Assembly (NCBI RefSeq): GCF_007993065.1
Contig: NZ_VOPL01000001.1
Coordinates: 124,001 to 188,000, forward strand
Direction: 5' to 3'
Source: Paracoccus aurantiacus
Lineage (GTDB): Bacteria > Pseudomonadota > Alphaproteobacteria > Rhodobacterales > Rhodobacteraceae
Length of the DNA stretch: 64,000 nucleotides
Notes under the pieces: model-generated
Seen by the model: only the letters and a program-made list of their open reading frames with translations
Told to the model about the DNA's origin: nothing
The model's database searches: none
In this document: positions 26,281 to 35,957 of the stretch, one piece after another
Numbering within the stretch: position 1 is the stretch's first letter
Layout of the letters: each line of letters opens with the position of its first letter
Translations under genes and position numbers: made by a program

Positions 26281-29093
26281 CACAGCACCTCCTGAATGCG
26301 ATCGGCACTGATCGGAAAGCGGTTGAAGCGATGACCGGTTGCCGCTGCGATGGCATTGGCGCAAGCCGCAGCGACCGGGATCATCACCACTTCGGCCATG
26401 CCTTTTGGCGGATCATTATCCGAAAGCGCGGGAAGGACATGGCCCTGCTGCGTCCACACCGCGACCTCCGATGCGCGGGGCAGGTGATAGCGACTGAAGT
26501 TCCAGGTCCCATTGCCCGGACCGTCGGCGCCGGGGGGCAACTCCTCGTAAAGCGCGTGGCCGATGCCCATCGCGACCCCGCCCTCCAACTGGCCCGAGAC
26601 AAGTTCGGGGACAATCTGGGTGCCGCATTCAAGCCAGGTCTTGTGCGACAGGATCGTGACCTCGCCAGAGCCTGACGACACCGCAAGTTCGACCATCGTC
26701 GCACAGGGCGCATAATACACCGTGCCGGCATTGTTGCGCTGAACCGGGGGATAGCGCACGGCGCTGCGCGGGATGAAGGCAAAGCCGCCATCGGTCATCC
26801 GCGATTTCTGCGCAGCCGTTGCGCCGTCACCCCATTTGACGGACAGCGCGTCTATCACGGCGCTGAAACGGTCGCCGTCGAGGTCGAAATCGGCCTCGGT
26901 CCAGGCCCATCTATTGAAGGTGTGCACGCAGACGCCGGTGACAAGCCCGTCGCGATGCGCGCGCGCGGCAAGGCGCTCCAGGCTCAGCGGTTCCAGCGAG
27001 CGGGCTGTCAGCATGCCGTCCTGCCAGCGCGCGTCTTCGACGCGCACCGGCTCTGGCAGCATCTGCCCGCCTGCCGGGCCGCCGCCCCAGATCGACAGTG
27101 CCGCTTTCCACAGGCCAAGCCGCAGAAGCAATTGCGCGGCCTGCTGGGTCGCGTGGGTGAAATAATAGGCCGAATTCGATGCGGAACGCGGAGAGGTGAA
27201 GCGCGGCACCCAATGAGGGTTCTGCGCCAGCCTGTCCTCGTCCTCTTGCGAGGTGGTATAGGGCTGATCCTCGGTCTCAAGCGGCATTTGCGGCCAGTTC
27301 TGGACCGAAAATTCCACCTCATCGGCGGGGCGTCCCAGAAACGGCTCTGTCACCAGCATCTGCGCGGTCGTGGCACCTGCGCCGATCTCGCTGGCGACAT
27401 GGCGCATGGACAGTCGTCCTTCGGGCGAGATTTCCAGCGAGACGACCGCCGCCTCGGCCCCCGTGCCGAAATCCTTCTGCACTGAACCGAAGCCGACCCC
27501 GTAAAGCATGCCGGGATTCGCGGCCTCGTATTCGGCCTTGCGCGACGCGCGATCCGTCCACAACGGCTCCTGCTCGGCAAGGGCAAGGATTTCGTCGATG
27601 CGCATCTGGCCCGATGGCACCGCGCCCTGGGTGTTCTTCATGCCGCTGCCGATCACGTTCAGCCGGCGCAAGGCGATGGGGTCACGACCGATCTCGTCCG
27701 CGATTTCGTCAACCAGCATTTCCGTTGCGGCCATGGATTGCAGCGTCCCATATCCCCGCATGGACCCCGCCGTAACGCCGATCGACGGATGGACCTCGGC
27801 CTTGAGATCGCTTTTCGGGAAGTAATAGACCGATTGCGCGGCTGTCACCGCCACCGTCCCGACCGAGGGGCTGAAATTCATGACGCCACCGCCATCACCG
27901 ATCATGTCGCAGATGAACGCCTGAAAGCGCCCCTCGGCATCGACGCTGATGCTCAGATCGGTTTCGAACGGGTGGCGCTTGAGGGCAAACTGGAAATGCT
28001 GCCAGCGGTCCAGAACCAGACGCACGGGGCGCCCGTCGCCGTAAAGCGCCGCAAGCGCCACGTAATTCGGAAAGGACTGATGTTCCTTCTGGCCATAGCC
28101 GACGGTGTAGCCAGTCACGAAATCAAGCTTGTTCAGGCCAAACCGGCTCGACTGAACGAGATGCAGGATATGGGCTGCCGCAGAATAGGGCGATTGCGTG
28201 GCACCGATGACATGCAATGTGCCTGTCGCCGCATCATACCAGCCATTGCCGTTCTCTGGCTCCATCGTGCAATGCTCGATGGATTGGCTTGAATAGTGCC
28301 GCTTGAAGACAGTGATGCCCTGGGGCGGATTCTCGATCCCGTCACGAATGGCCTGCGAATGCCCGATTGCGGCACCGAAGGCCGGATCGTCCGGGCCGGG
28401 CCATGCGACCCCGGCCGGACTGGTCGAGGGCCAGACGACAAGATCCTTCATCGGCGAAAACACGTCCTCGCCGCGCGGATCGTCGCCGCCGACGCGAACA
28501 TATTGTGCCGCGCCATAAGGTGCGCGGGCCGGCTGTTCCGCCTCGGCCCCGAAACGGAAGATCCCCTCGTTGAAGCGGATCAGGCTGCGCGCGGCGCGGA
28601 AGCGTTCGTAATCGTGCCAGATGCCGATGGCGACAGGCTGACCCAGCATGGGGGGCAGCGTGCCGGGCTTCAGGAAGAACTCGCCGTAGAAATCCGGGTC
28701 TGGCATGTGCAGCCCGTCGGCCTCGGCGCGCGCGGCGTCGATCAGCAGGTCGGGCATCAGGCCGTCGGCCTCCAGCACAGACAGGTCAAGCCCCTCATAG
28801 ACCCGGTCGGCGCGCGGTATATGGATGGTCATGGCGTGCGATTGCTCGTCTGGCCAGCCGTCCAGATCACGCGCGCGCATATCGACGGCAAAGACTTTCG
28901 ATCCCGTCACCTTCGCCATGCCGTCGCGCCGGTAGCGCAGCTTGCCATCGGCGAACCACCCCGCATCCTGCCCCACGGGAGAGGGCATCATGGCGGCCTG
29001 CGCCTGCCCGATGGGGCGGACGGTCGCGATGACCCCGAGTGCTGCGGCTGTGGCCAGAAACTGGCGGCGAGACAAGTCCGTGGGTCGCATCAT
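26280..29093 (-). CDS. molybdopterin-binding large subunit of an aldehyde/xanthine/N-heterocycle oxidoreductase (set 1)
   Basis: A 937-residue molybdenum hydroxylase large subunit with a Tat signal (LSRRQFLATAAALGVI, cleavage near GQAQA), so it works in the periplasm. The ATG pair at 29093/29090 was chosen because it places this signal at the N-terminus; the frame extends to 29183 without support. Cofactor-binding segments include AGSMRGYGTLQSMAATE. Near the end PPKGMAEVVMIPVA corresponds to the KGxGEPP region; the active-site Glu is kept but the Gly before it is Ala. It is about 200 residues longer than typical isoquinoline-1-oxidoreductase beta subunits. Substrate is likely an aldehyde or N-heterocycle. 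Confidence 0.9.
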   Translation of the reverse strand: MMRPTDLSRRQFLATAAALGVIATVRPIGQAQAAMMPSPVGQDAGWFADGKLRYRRDGMAKVTGSKVFAVDMRARDLDGWPDEQSHAMTIHIPRADRVYEGLDLSVLEADGLMPDLLIDAARAEADGLHMPDPDFYGEFFLKPGTLPPMLGQPVAIGIWHDYERFRAARSLIRFNEGIFRFGAEAEQPARAPYGAAQYVRVGGDDPRGEDVFSPMKDLVVWPSTSPAGVAWPGPDDPAFGAAIGHSQAIRDGIENPPQGITVFKRHYSSQSIEHCTMEPENGNGWYDAATGTLHVIGATQSPYSAAAHILHLVQSSRFGLNKLDFVTGYTVGYGQKEHQSFPNYVALAALYGDGRPVRLVLDRWQHFQFALKRHPFETDLSISVDAEGRFQAFICDMIGDGGGVMNFSPSVGTVAVTAAQSVYYFPKSDLKAEVHPSIGVTAGSMRGYGTLQSMAATEMLVDEIADEIGRDPIALRRLNVIGSGMKNTQGAVPSGQMRIDEILALAEQEPLWTDRASRKAEYEAANPGMLYGVGFGSVQKDFGTGAEAAVVSLEISPEGRLSMRHVASEIGAGATTAQMLVTEPFLGRPADEVEFSVQNWPQMPLETEDQPYTTSQEDEDRLAQNPHWVPRFTSPRSASNSAYYFTHATQQAAQLLLRLGLWKAALSIWGGGPAGGQMLPEPVRVEDARWQDGMLTARSLEPLSLERLAARAHRDGLVTGVCVHTFNRWAWTEADFDLDGDRFSAVIDALSVKWGDGATAAQKSRMTDGGFAFIPRSAVRYPPVQRNNAGTVYYAPCATMVELAVSSGSGEVTILSHKTWLECGTQIVPELVSGQLEGGVAMGIGHALYEELPPGADGPGNGTWNFSRYHLPRASEVAVWTQQGHVLPALSDNDPPKGMAEVVMIPVAAACANAIAAATGHRFNRFPISADRIQEVL

Positions 29094-29098
29094 GCTGC

Positions 29099-29113
29099 CT
29101 GTCTGTCTGTCTG
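29099..29113. repeat. short CTGT tetranucleotide repeat before the set-1 large-subunit gene
   Basis: CTGT occurs three times in a row followed by CTG, 6 bp upstream of the chosen ATG at 29093 on the minus strand. It replaces a normal ribosome-binding sequence (only AGGCAG is near). Changes in copy number could alter spacing, but three copies is short for true phase variation. Confidence 0.5.
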
Positions 29114-29247
29114 CGTTCGGCGCGATGTTCGGACGCGGGCTCGGGGAAGTCAACTCACGCGCGTCCCCGAAAGATCCTGGCACGCGGCTCTGGCCATGTG
29201 ACCGGGCAAAGCGCTAAACTCGGGTATCAACACATACCGGAGCCACC

Positions 29248-29730
29248 ATGTCCTTCACTGTCAACGGGATCATCCATGACCCCGAGCTCGACCCGGATAT
29301 GCCGCTTCTGTGGGTGCTGCGCGAGGTGATCGGACTGACCGGCACCAAATATGGCTGTGGCATCGGCTATTGCGGGGTCTGCACCGTGCATCTGGACGGG
29401 CAGTCGGTGCGCGCGTGTCAGGTCCGCGCGGGCGATCTGGACGGTGCATCAATCACCACGATCGAGGGGCTTGGAACGCCAGACGCGCCGCATCCCGTGC
29501 AAACCGCGTGGATCGAGACGCAGGTCGCGCAATGCGGCTACTGCCAGTCGGGCCAGATCATGCAGGCGGCGGCACTTCTTGCGGTAAATGACATGCCGGA
29601 TGACGACCAGATCGACGCCGTCATGTCGGGCAATCTTTGCCGCTGCGGAACCTATCCGCGTATCCGTGCGGCGATCCGGCGTGCTGCTGCGGCCACCGCC
29701 CCGGCATCTGCCCAGACTGACGAGGCATGA
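29248..29730 (+). CDS. (2Fe-2S)-binding small subunit of molybdenum hydroxylase (set 2)
   Basis: A 160-residue iron-sulfur subunit of the isoquinoline-1-oxidoreductase alpha (IorA) type. Cluster ligands are in [18 protein letters not shown] with a fourth Cys in SVRACQV, and in the second domain [13 protein letters not shown] and [10 protein letters not shown]. It starts after CCGGAGCC at 29240 and overlaps the large-subunit gene by 4 bases. It is paralogous to the gene at 25702 and is transcribed away from set 1. Confidence 0.94.
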   Translation: MSFTVNGIIHDPELDPDMPLLWVLREVIGLTGTKYGCGIGYCGVCTVHLDGQSVRACQVRAGDLDGASITTIEGLGTPDAPHPVQTAWIETQVAQCGYCQSGQIMQAAALLAVNDMPDDDQIDAVMSGNLCRCGTYPRIRAAIRRAAAATAPASAQTDEA

Positions 29731-31967
29731 GGATGTCGCTGCGCAAATTCACCCGCCGTGCGCTTCTGGTCGGCTCCGCAGCGATTGCCGGAGGCGTCGC
29801 GTTCGGCGTCTATCTGGGGCGCAGGACGCCTGAAAACCCGCTGGCCCGCGATCTGCCGGAGGGGGCCGCAACCTTCAATCCGTGGGTGCTGATCGACGCC
29901 TCCGGCGTGACGCTGATCGCGCCGCATGCCGATAAGGGGCAGGGGGTCATGTCGGTTCAGGCGGCGCTTCTGGCCGAGGAGATGGATCTCGACTGGGGCG
30001 GCTTTCGCGTCGAATTCGGCGATCCGGCGGCGGCGTACTGGAACACCGCGCTTGGCGACGACATGCTGCCCTTCCGCCCTGACGACGAAAGCTGGCTGGC
30101 CAATGCCGGGCGCGATGTTGCCGATCTGGCCGTCAAGACGCTGGGGATGCAGATTACCGGCGGCTCGACCACGGTGCCGGACAGCTTTGTGAAACTGCGC
30201 GAGGCAGGCGCCCTTGCGCGCGAGACGCTGAAGGCAGCCGCTGCGCGCCGCACCGGCGTTGCGCGCGACGATCTGCGCACGGAATCAGGCGCGGTTCTGC
30301 TGCGCGATGGTACACGCATCGCCTATGCCGATCTTGCCGCCGAGGCGGCATCAGTCAATCCCGTGGATATGCCGGCGCTTCGCGCGCCCGCAGAATGGCG
30401 GCTGCTCGGCAAGCCGATGCAGCGGCTTGATATGGTGGCGAAATCGACCGGAACGGCGCGCTACAGCGTCGATCTGACGATCGAGGGCATGGTTCACGCC
30501 GCCATCCGCCTCAGCCCGTTTCGCAGCGCGGTCCGCAGCCATGATCCGTCGCCCGCGCTGGCGCTGAACGGGGTCGAGAAGGTGCTTTCGATACCTGGCG
30601 GGCTTGCCGTCATCGGCGCGACCAGTTGGCATGCGATGCGCGGTGCCGAGGCCCTGCGGGTCGAATGGGAACCGCCCAGCTATCCGGCCTCGCAGACCGG
30701 GCACTGGCAGCGGCTGGAACAGGGTTTTACCAAGGACAGGCTGGACCGCGTGTGGCGCGATGACGGCGACGCGAGCGCCGCGACCCAAAGCAGCGACGCG
30801 TTTCGCGCCGAATACCGCTCTCCCTATGTGGCCCATGCCCCGCTGGAGCCGCTTTCCGCGATTGTCGTGATCCGTGAAGACAGCGCCGAGGCGTGGTCCG
30901 GCCATCAGGTCCCGCGAGAGGCGCAGAAGGCGGTGGCCGAGGCCGCAGGGCTTGCGCCGGAAAAGGTGCGTTTCCACAACCAGCTTATCGGCGGCAGCTT
31001 CGGCCACCGCCTAGAGGTCGATTTCATTCGCAACGCTGCCGCAATCGCGGCCCAGATGCCGGGGGTTCCGGTAAAGCTGACCTATTCCAGACAGGAAGAT
31101 TTCGCGACCGATTTTCCCCGACATATCGCGATTGGCCGTGCGCGCGGCACTGTCCGGGCCCGACAGGTTGCCGCCATTGATCTTGAAATCGCGGCGCCGT
31201 CGGTCACGCGTTCACAGATGGGTCGTCTGGGGCTGAACGTGCCCGGACCCGACAGTCAGATCCCGGCGGGTGCGTGGAATGCACCCTATGCCGTCCCCGA
31301 TTTCCGCGTGCGCGCCTATGCCGTGGAAGGGCTGGCCCCGGTTTCAAGCTGGCGGGCCGTCGGGGCGAACGGCGGCGGCTTCATTCTGGAAAGCTTTCTG
31401 GACGAGCTGATCCATCAGGCCGGCGCAGACCCGCTGGCCGAACGCATCCGCCTCGCGTCAGATCCGGTGACACGCGCGGTGCTGGAAGCTGTGGGCGAGA
31501 TGTCGGGCTGGCGCAGTGCGGCAGGCAAGGGGCGGGGCATGGGTGTGGCGATGGTGTCAAGCTTCGGTGTCCCCGTTGCCGAAGTGGTCGAGGTCACGGC
31601 AACCGAGCGGGGCATCCGGATCGACAATGTCTGGGTTGCCTGCGACTGCGGGCCGGTCCTCGATCCGGTGAATTTCGAAAATCTCGTGCAGGGCGGGGTG
31701 GTGTTCGGTCTTGGTGCCGCGATGAATTGCGAGATCACCTTTGCTGACGGCGCTGTCGTGCAACGCAATTACAACGCACATGAGGGGATGCGCCTGTATC
31801 AGTGCCCGTCCATCGAGGTCCGCGCGTTGGGCAATGCCGAAAAAATCCGCGGTATCGGAGAGCCGCCGGTCCCGCCGACCGCGCCCGCGCTTGCCAATGC
31901 GATCTTCGCGGCGACGGGGCAGCGGCTGCGCCAATTGCCGCTGCACCATCAGATCGACTTTCTTTGA
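29727..31967 (+). CDS. molybdopterin-binding large subunit, isoquinoline-1-oxidoreductase (IorB)-like (set 2)
   Basis: A 746-residue molybdenum hydroxylase subunit, the standard IorB length. The Tat signal [20 protein letters not shown] is at residues 4-23. The active-site region near the C-terminus reads [20 protein letters not shown] with the catalytic Glu in GIGEPP, the canonical form. Mid-protein [20 protein letters not shown] covers the cofactor contact. No cytochrome c gene follows in this direction, so set 2 may share the three-haem cytochrome of set 1 or use another acceptor. It ends 4 bp before the convergent urocanase-like gene. Confidence 0.92.
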   Translation: MRMSLRKFTRRALLVGSAAIAGGVAFGVYLGRRTPENPLARDLPEGAATFNPWVLIDASGVTLIAPHADKGQGVMSVQAALLAEEMDLDWGGFRVEFGDPAAAYWNTALGDDMLPFRPDDESWLANAGRDVADLAVKTLGMQITGGSTTVPDSFVKLREAGALARETLKAAAARRTGVARDDLRTESGAVLLRDGTRIAYADLAAEAASVNPVDMPALRAPAEWRLLGKPMQRLDMVAKSTGTARYSVDLTIEGMVHAAIRLSPFRSAVRSHDPSPALALNGVEKVLSIPGGLAVIGATSWHAMRGAEALRVEWEPPSYPASQTGHWQRLEQGFTKDRLDRVWRDDGDASAATQSSDAFRAEYRSPYVAHAPLEPLSAIVVIREDSAEAWSGHQVPREAQKAVAEAAGLAPEKVRFHNQLIGGSFGHRLEVDFIRNAAAIAAQMPGVPVKLTYSRQEDFATDFPRHIAIGRARGTVRARQVAAIDLEIAAPSVTRSQMGRLGLNVPGPDSQIPAGAWNAPYAVPDFRVRAYAVEGLAPVSSWRAVGANGGGFILESFLDELIHQAGADPLAERIRLASDPVTRAVLEAVGEMSGWRSAAGKGRGMGVAMVSSFGVPVAEVVEVTATERGIRIDNVWVACDCGPVLDPVNFENLVQGGVVFGLGAAMNCEITFADGAVVQRNYNAHEGMRLYQCPSIEVRALGNAEKIRGIGEPPVPPTAPALANAIFAATGQRLRQLPLHHQIDFL

Positions 31968-31971
31968 TCCG

Positions 31972-33630
31972 TCACAGCCGGATATGGCCGATCTGCTTTT
32001 TCGCCGCCTCGTCAAGCGCATCCTCGTACCCGGCGTCGGCATAACGGATCACCCCAAGCGAGGTGTCGTTGGTCAGGGCGTGATCCAGCCGCGCGTCAGC
32101 CTCGTCAGTGCCGTCGGCGATGACCGTGACGCCTGCCGAGGTCATGTAGCCCGCATAGCCGCCGCCGCCCGAATGCACCGCCACCAGATCCGCGCCGGAC
32201 GCGCACAGCGTCATCGCATCCAGCAGCGGCCAGTCGGCAATTGCGTCCGAACCGTCGCGCATATTTTCGGTCATGATATTCGGATGCGCCATCGCGCCCG
32301 CGTCCAGATGGTCGCGAGAGAAGGCCACCGGCCCAGCCAGCGTACCATCCGCCACCATCTTGTTGACCGCGCGGGCGAGTGCGGTGCGTTCGCCATGACC
32401 CAGCCACGCGATGCGCGCCGGCAGGCCCTCGAACGGAACGTTTTCACGGGCGAGTTTGATCCAGTTGGTGACGATCTTGTTGTCGGGGAACATCTGCAAC
32501 ACCAGATCGTCGATCTTGGCGATGTCGTCGGCCTCGCCCGACAGCGCCATCCAGCGGAATGGGCCGATGGCGCGGGCGAACAGGGGGCGCAGATAGGCTT
32601 CGGTGAAGATCGGAATATCGAAAGCGTTCTCGATGCCGCCCTGTTTCGCCTGCGTGCGGATCAGGTTGCCGTTGTCGAAAACCTCGGCCCCTTTTTGCTG
32701 GAATTCCAGCATCGCCGCGACATGGCGGGCGATGGATTTGCGGCCTCCCTCGATCAGTTCATCGGGGTTCTGATCGCGCAGGCGGCGCACCCGGTCCAGA
32801 TCGTAACCCGCTGGCACATAACCATAAACAAGATCATGGGCGGAGGTCTGGTCGGTCACGATATCCGGCACGATCCCGCGCGCGGCGATCTCGGGATAGA
32901 TTTCGGCGGCATTGCCGATCAGCGCGATAGAGGTCGCCCGGCCTTCCGCCTTTGCTTCCTCGATCATCTTCAAGGCCGTATCCAGATCGGGGGCGATCTC
33001 GTCCAGAAAGCCGATCTCCTTGCGCATTTCGGCGCGCTTGGGGTCGATGTCGATGCACAGGATCGCTGCCCCCGCCATGCGCCCCGCCAAGGGCTGCGCG
33101 CCGCCCATGCCGCCCAGACCGGCGGTCAGAATGAAGCGCCCCTTCAGGCTGCCATTGAAGCGCCGTTCAGCGATGCGCATGAAGATTTCGTAGGTGCCCT
33201 GAATGACCCCTTGCGAACCGATATATTGCCATGCCCCGGCGGTCAGCCCGCCCCAGCAGATCAGCCCCTTGCGTTCCAGATCATAGAACACCTCGGCCTT
33301 GGCCCATTGCCCGACGATATTGCAGTTCGCCATGATGACCATCGGCGCGGCGGCTGATGTTTTCAGCAGCCCCACCGGCTTGCCCGACTGGATAATCAGC
33401 GTCTGGTCCTCGTCCATCTCGGACAGCGTGCGGACAATGGCGTCATGTGCGGGCCAGCTGCGCGCGGCCTTGCCAAGTGCCGCATAGACGATCAGCTTGT
33501 CCGGTGCCTCGCCCACGGCAAGCACGTTTTCCATCAGCCTCAGCAGGCCTTCGGCGCGCCAAGATTTCGCCCGCTTTTCCGGGCCGCCGGGAATGGGGAA
33601 ATCGGGGTGGCGGGGGTTCGGCTTAGGCAT
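31972..33630 (-). CDS. urocanase-family hydratase, probably S-methyl thiourocanate hydratase
   Basis: A 552-residue NAD+-dependent urocanase homologue. ATG 33630 follows GGAGGGG and overlaps the DUF917 stop by 8 bases. The NAD motif TAGLGGMGGAQP (169-180), Tyr49 and Thr130 are kept. However, positions that are conserved in ordinary HutU, as I recall the Pseudomonas and Bacillus sequences, differ: the Gln of GQMTAG is Gly128 here, FKTH is LKTS (89-92), APRV is APMV, and the HHGGG segment is HSGGGG at 486. These are substrate-pocket positions, so plain urocanate is doubtful. The operon partners support a C2-S-methylated imidazole propenoate. Alternative: a diverged histidine-pathway urocanase. 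Confidence 0.8.
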   Translation of the reverse strand: MPKPNPRHPDFPIPGGPEKRAKSWRAEGLLRLMENVLAVGEAPDKLIVYAALGKAARSWPAHDAIVRTLSEMDEDQTLIIQSGKPVGLLKTSAAAPMVIMANCNIVGQWAKAEVFYDLERKGLICWGGLTAGAWQYIGSQGVIQGTYEIFMRIAERRFNGSLKGRFILTAGLGGMGGAQPLAGRMAGAAILCIDIDPKRAEMRKEIGFLDEIAPDLDTALKMIEEAKAEGRATSIALIGNAAEIYPEIAARGIVPDIVTDQTSAHDLVYGYVPAGYDLDRVRRLRDQNPDELIEGGRKSIARHVAAMLEFQQKGAEVFDNGNLIRTQAKQGGIENAFDIPIFTEAYLRPLFARAIGPFRWMALSGEADDIAKIDDLVLQMFPDNKIVTNWIKLARENVPFEGLPARIAWLGHGERTALARAVNKMVADGTLAGPVAFSRDHLDAGAMAHPNIMTENMRDGSDAIADWPLLDAMTLCASGADLVAVHSGGGGYAGYMTSAGVTVIADGTDEADARLDHALTNDTSLGVIRYADAGYEDALDEAAKKQIGHIRL

Positions 33631-34723
33631 CGGTCCCCTCCAGCGCGTATTTCGCAAGCTCGATCCCCATGGCGCGCTCGCAGACGGGATAGACCGACGG
33701 GTCCAGCACGCTGGAACTCAGCGGGATCACCGATTTCGGGACGTGCAGGATATGCACCTTCATCCCCACCTCCAACTCACCGACAGACAGCGGCAGGGCG
33801 TCTTCGGACAGGGTTGTGATCACATCGGGGAAGCTGGCGATGCGATTGCCGCCTGCGTCGTCGATGGCCATATATTCGTTCATTACATGAAGGGTCAGCG
33901 CTTTGTCCCCTCGCCCCACAGTGACGGTGCCAACATCGAAGGCCTCATTCGTATAGATAACGTCCTTCGCGGTGATTTCCCCGCTGGCAAGGATCACGCC
34001 GCCGGTCTTGTCCACCATCGCGTCGATAACGGCGGCGGGGCCTTTCTGTTCGGCGGCAAGGATCGCATGACCCAGATCCAGCGCCATGGAGATCCCGCCA
34101 AGCGCCGCATGTTTCGCGACGTAAGACACCCGCAGCGGGTTCCGCGCCGACGCGATGAAGCCGCCAGACATGTCGGATGCCGTACGCAGGATAGGTGACA
34201 CCTTGGCCGTCGCCCCCCGCACCACCAGTTCGATATAGCGGTTCTGTTCGCGGTTGCCGCCGACAGCCGTCTGGATCATCTGTTCGGGGCTGCCTGCCAT
34301 ACCGATCGACCCCATGTCGCCGGTCGGATGGGCACGGATATCGCCCACCGCATCGACCACCTTGCAGCCCAGAATGGCCGAGGGAAGCCAGCCGTTCAGG
34401 GTCGAGGATTTGCCGTTCTGCCCGACCATCAGCCCCGCGACCGGCTGGCCCAAAGCGTCATTCAGCATCTGCACGGCCTTGATGTAATCGACGCCGCGCA
34501 TCTCCCACGGCGTGGTGGAGGCAGGCGCGCCGATGGCGGCGGCGGTGGCGATGAAATCGTCGTCGTCCAACTCATCCACGCTGACCAGTTCCGGCGCGCC
34601 TGCCTTGACGGCGGCATAGCCCAGCATCCGGCCATGATCGGCCCAGCCCCCGCCGCCTGCGGCATAGACGGAACCGCCACGAACTGCCGGCTCCACGTCT
34701 TTTTCGGTCAGCACACGACGCAT
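33623..34723 (-). CDS. DUF917 protein, probable S-methyl thiohydantoin desulfurase
   Basis: A 366-residue protein of the former DUF917 family, which I recall as now being named S-methyl thiohydantoin desulfurase. Characteristic features are an N-terminal LTEKDVEPAV followed by the glycine-rich VYAAGGGGWADHG (19-31), and GDMGSIGMAG and DLGHAI further on. The expected reaction is hydrolysis of an S-methyl thiohydantoin to the hydantoin with release of methanethiol. It starts 1 bp after the N-carbamoylase stop and overlaps the hydratase start. The same family was long misassigned to hydantoin utilisation because of such neighbours. Confidence 0.82.
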   Translation of the reverse strand: MRRVLTEKDVEPAVRGGSVYAAGGGGWADHGRMLGYAAVKAGAPELVSVDELDDDDFIATAAAIGAPASTTPWEMRGVDYIKAVQMLNDALGQPVAGLMVGQNGKSSTLNGWLPSAILGCKVVDAVGDIRAHPTGDMGSIGMAGSPEQMIQTAVGGNREQNRYIELVVRGATAKVSPILRTASDMSGGFIASARNPLRVSYVAKHAALGGISMALDLGHAILAAEQKGPAAVIDAMVDKTGGVILASGEITAKDVIYTNEAFDVGTVTVGRGDKALTLHVMNEYMAIDDAGGNRIASFPDVITTLSEDALPLSVGELEVGMKVHILHVPKSVIPLSSSVLDPSVYPVCERAMGIELAKYALEGTDA

Positions 34724-34724
34724 C

Positions 34725-35957
34725 TTAGTCTCCTTCTTGATCTATTGCGATCACGGCCTCGGCCATGACTTCCGCGCCAAGCGCGATATCGGCGATTTCG
34801 CTGAACTCTTCGGGGCAGTGGGACCGGCCGTCCTTGCTGGGGACGAATAGCATGGCCGTTGGGGCAAGACGCGCCATGAAGGCCGCGTCATGGCCCGCGC
34901 CCGATACCATGCGGCGATGGGTGGCCCCGACTTTGCCGCTGGCGGCTTCCAGTGCGTTGATGATGTCCGCGTGCATAGGCGTCGGCCGGTTGTCAGACAG
35001 AACGCGCATGTCCGCGCTGATCTTCGTGGGCAGTTTCGTCAGCCGCTGCCTGCTCCACCCCAGAAATTCCCGCATCTGGTCGCGGTTGTCGGAACGCGCG
35101 TCAATCAGCATCCGCACCCGGCCCGGCACGACATTGGCGGCGCCGGGTTCGATGCTGAACTCCCCCACCGTGGCGGTGAAGTGGTCGGGGCCATGGGCGC
35201 GGCGGACTGCCTCGGCATCAATGTCGGTGACAAGGGCTGCGGCGGCGACAAGCGCATCGGCGCGGGTTCCCATCGGCGTCGTGCCTGCGTGGTCGGGCTG
35301 GCCGGTCAGCACGATCTCGATCCGGGTGATCCCGGCAATGGCGGTGACGATGCCCAGATCGGTGCCGTGGGCTTCCAGCACGCGGCCCTGTTCGATATGC
35401 AGTTCCAGAAAGGCGCGGATATTGGTGGCGGGTATCTGCCACTCGGGCACACCACCGCAATCGCGGATCGCCTGATCCAGACTGCGGCCTTCATGCGTCA
35501 GCGCCAGCCAGTCCTGCGGAAGCACCCCCGCCATGCCGCGAGAACCGATGCAGGAGACGCCGAAGACCGAAACCTCCTCGGCAAGAAAGTCCACCACGTC
35601 GAGGTGGTGACGCAACCTGATGCCCCGTTCGTCCAGCATCCGCGCGACCTCCAGCGCCACGATAACCCCCGCGACGCCGTCAAAGCGGCCGCCATCAGGC
35701 ACGGTGTCAGAGTGGCTGCCCAGCATGATGGTGCCGCGCTTTGGGTCGCCGCCGGGTCGCCGTCCCAGCAGATTGCCGCCCGCATCATTCGAAACGATCA
35801 GCCCCGCCTCGGTAAACTGCCGGGCCAGCCATTCGCGCCCCTCATCGAAGCGGGGCGAGAAGGCGCGGCGCGTCCACGGGCGGCCCGGATCGGTAATCTT
35901 CGACATCGCGTCCAGATCGGCTGCGATGCGGTCGGCATTGACGCGCAGATTACGCAT
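34725..35957 (-). CDS. M20-family N-carbamoyl-amino-acid/allantoate amidohydrolase
   Basis: A 410-residue zinc hydrolase of the allantoate amidohydrolase/N-carbamoyl-L-amino acid hydrolase (HyuC/AllC) type. The ATG at 35957 overlaps the hydantoinase stop by 8 bases; longer frames run into that gene. Metal ligands are visible in GSHSDTVPDGGRFDG, the AEEVSVFG Glu pair, ELHIEQG and the late SGAGHDA and GRSHCPEE histidines. In this operon the likely substrate is N-carbamoyl-L-glutamate, giving glutamate, CO2 and ammonia. Allantoate is the alternative, given puuD nearby, but operon membership favours the first. Confidence 0.88.
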   Translation of the reverse strand: MRNLRVNADRIAADLDAMSKITDPGRPWTRRAFSPRFDEGREWLARQFTEAGLIVSNDAGGNLLGRRPGGDPKRGTIMLGSHSDTVPDGGRFDGVAGVIVALEVARMLDERGIRLRHHLDVVDFLAEEVSVFGVSCIGSRGMAGVLPQDWLALTHEGRSLDQAIRDCGGVPEWQIPATNIRAFLELHIEQGRVLEAHGTDLGIVTAIAGITRIEIVLTGQPDHAGTTPMGTRADALVAAAALVTDIDAEAVRRAHGPDHFTATVGEFSIEPGAANVVPGRVRMLIDARSDNRDQMREFLGWSRQRLTKLPTKISADMRVLSDNRPTPMHADIINALEAASGKVGATHRRMVSGAGHDAAFMARLAPTAMLFVPSKDGRSHCPEEFSEIADIALGAEVMAEAVIAIDQEGD

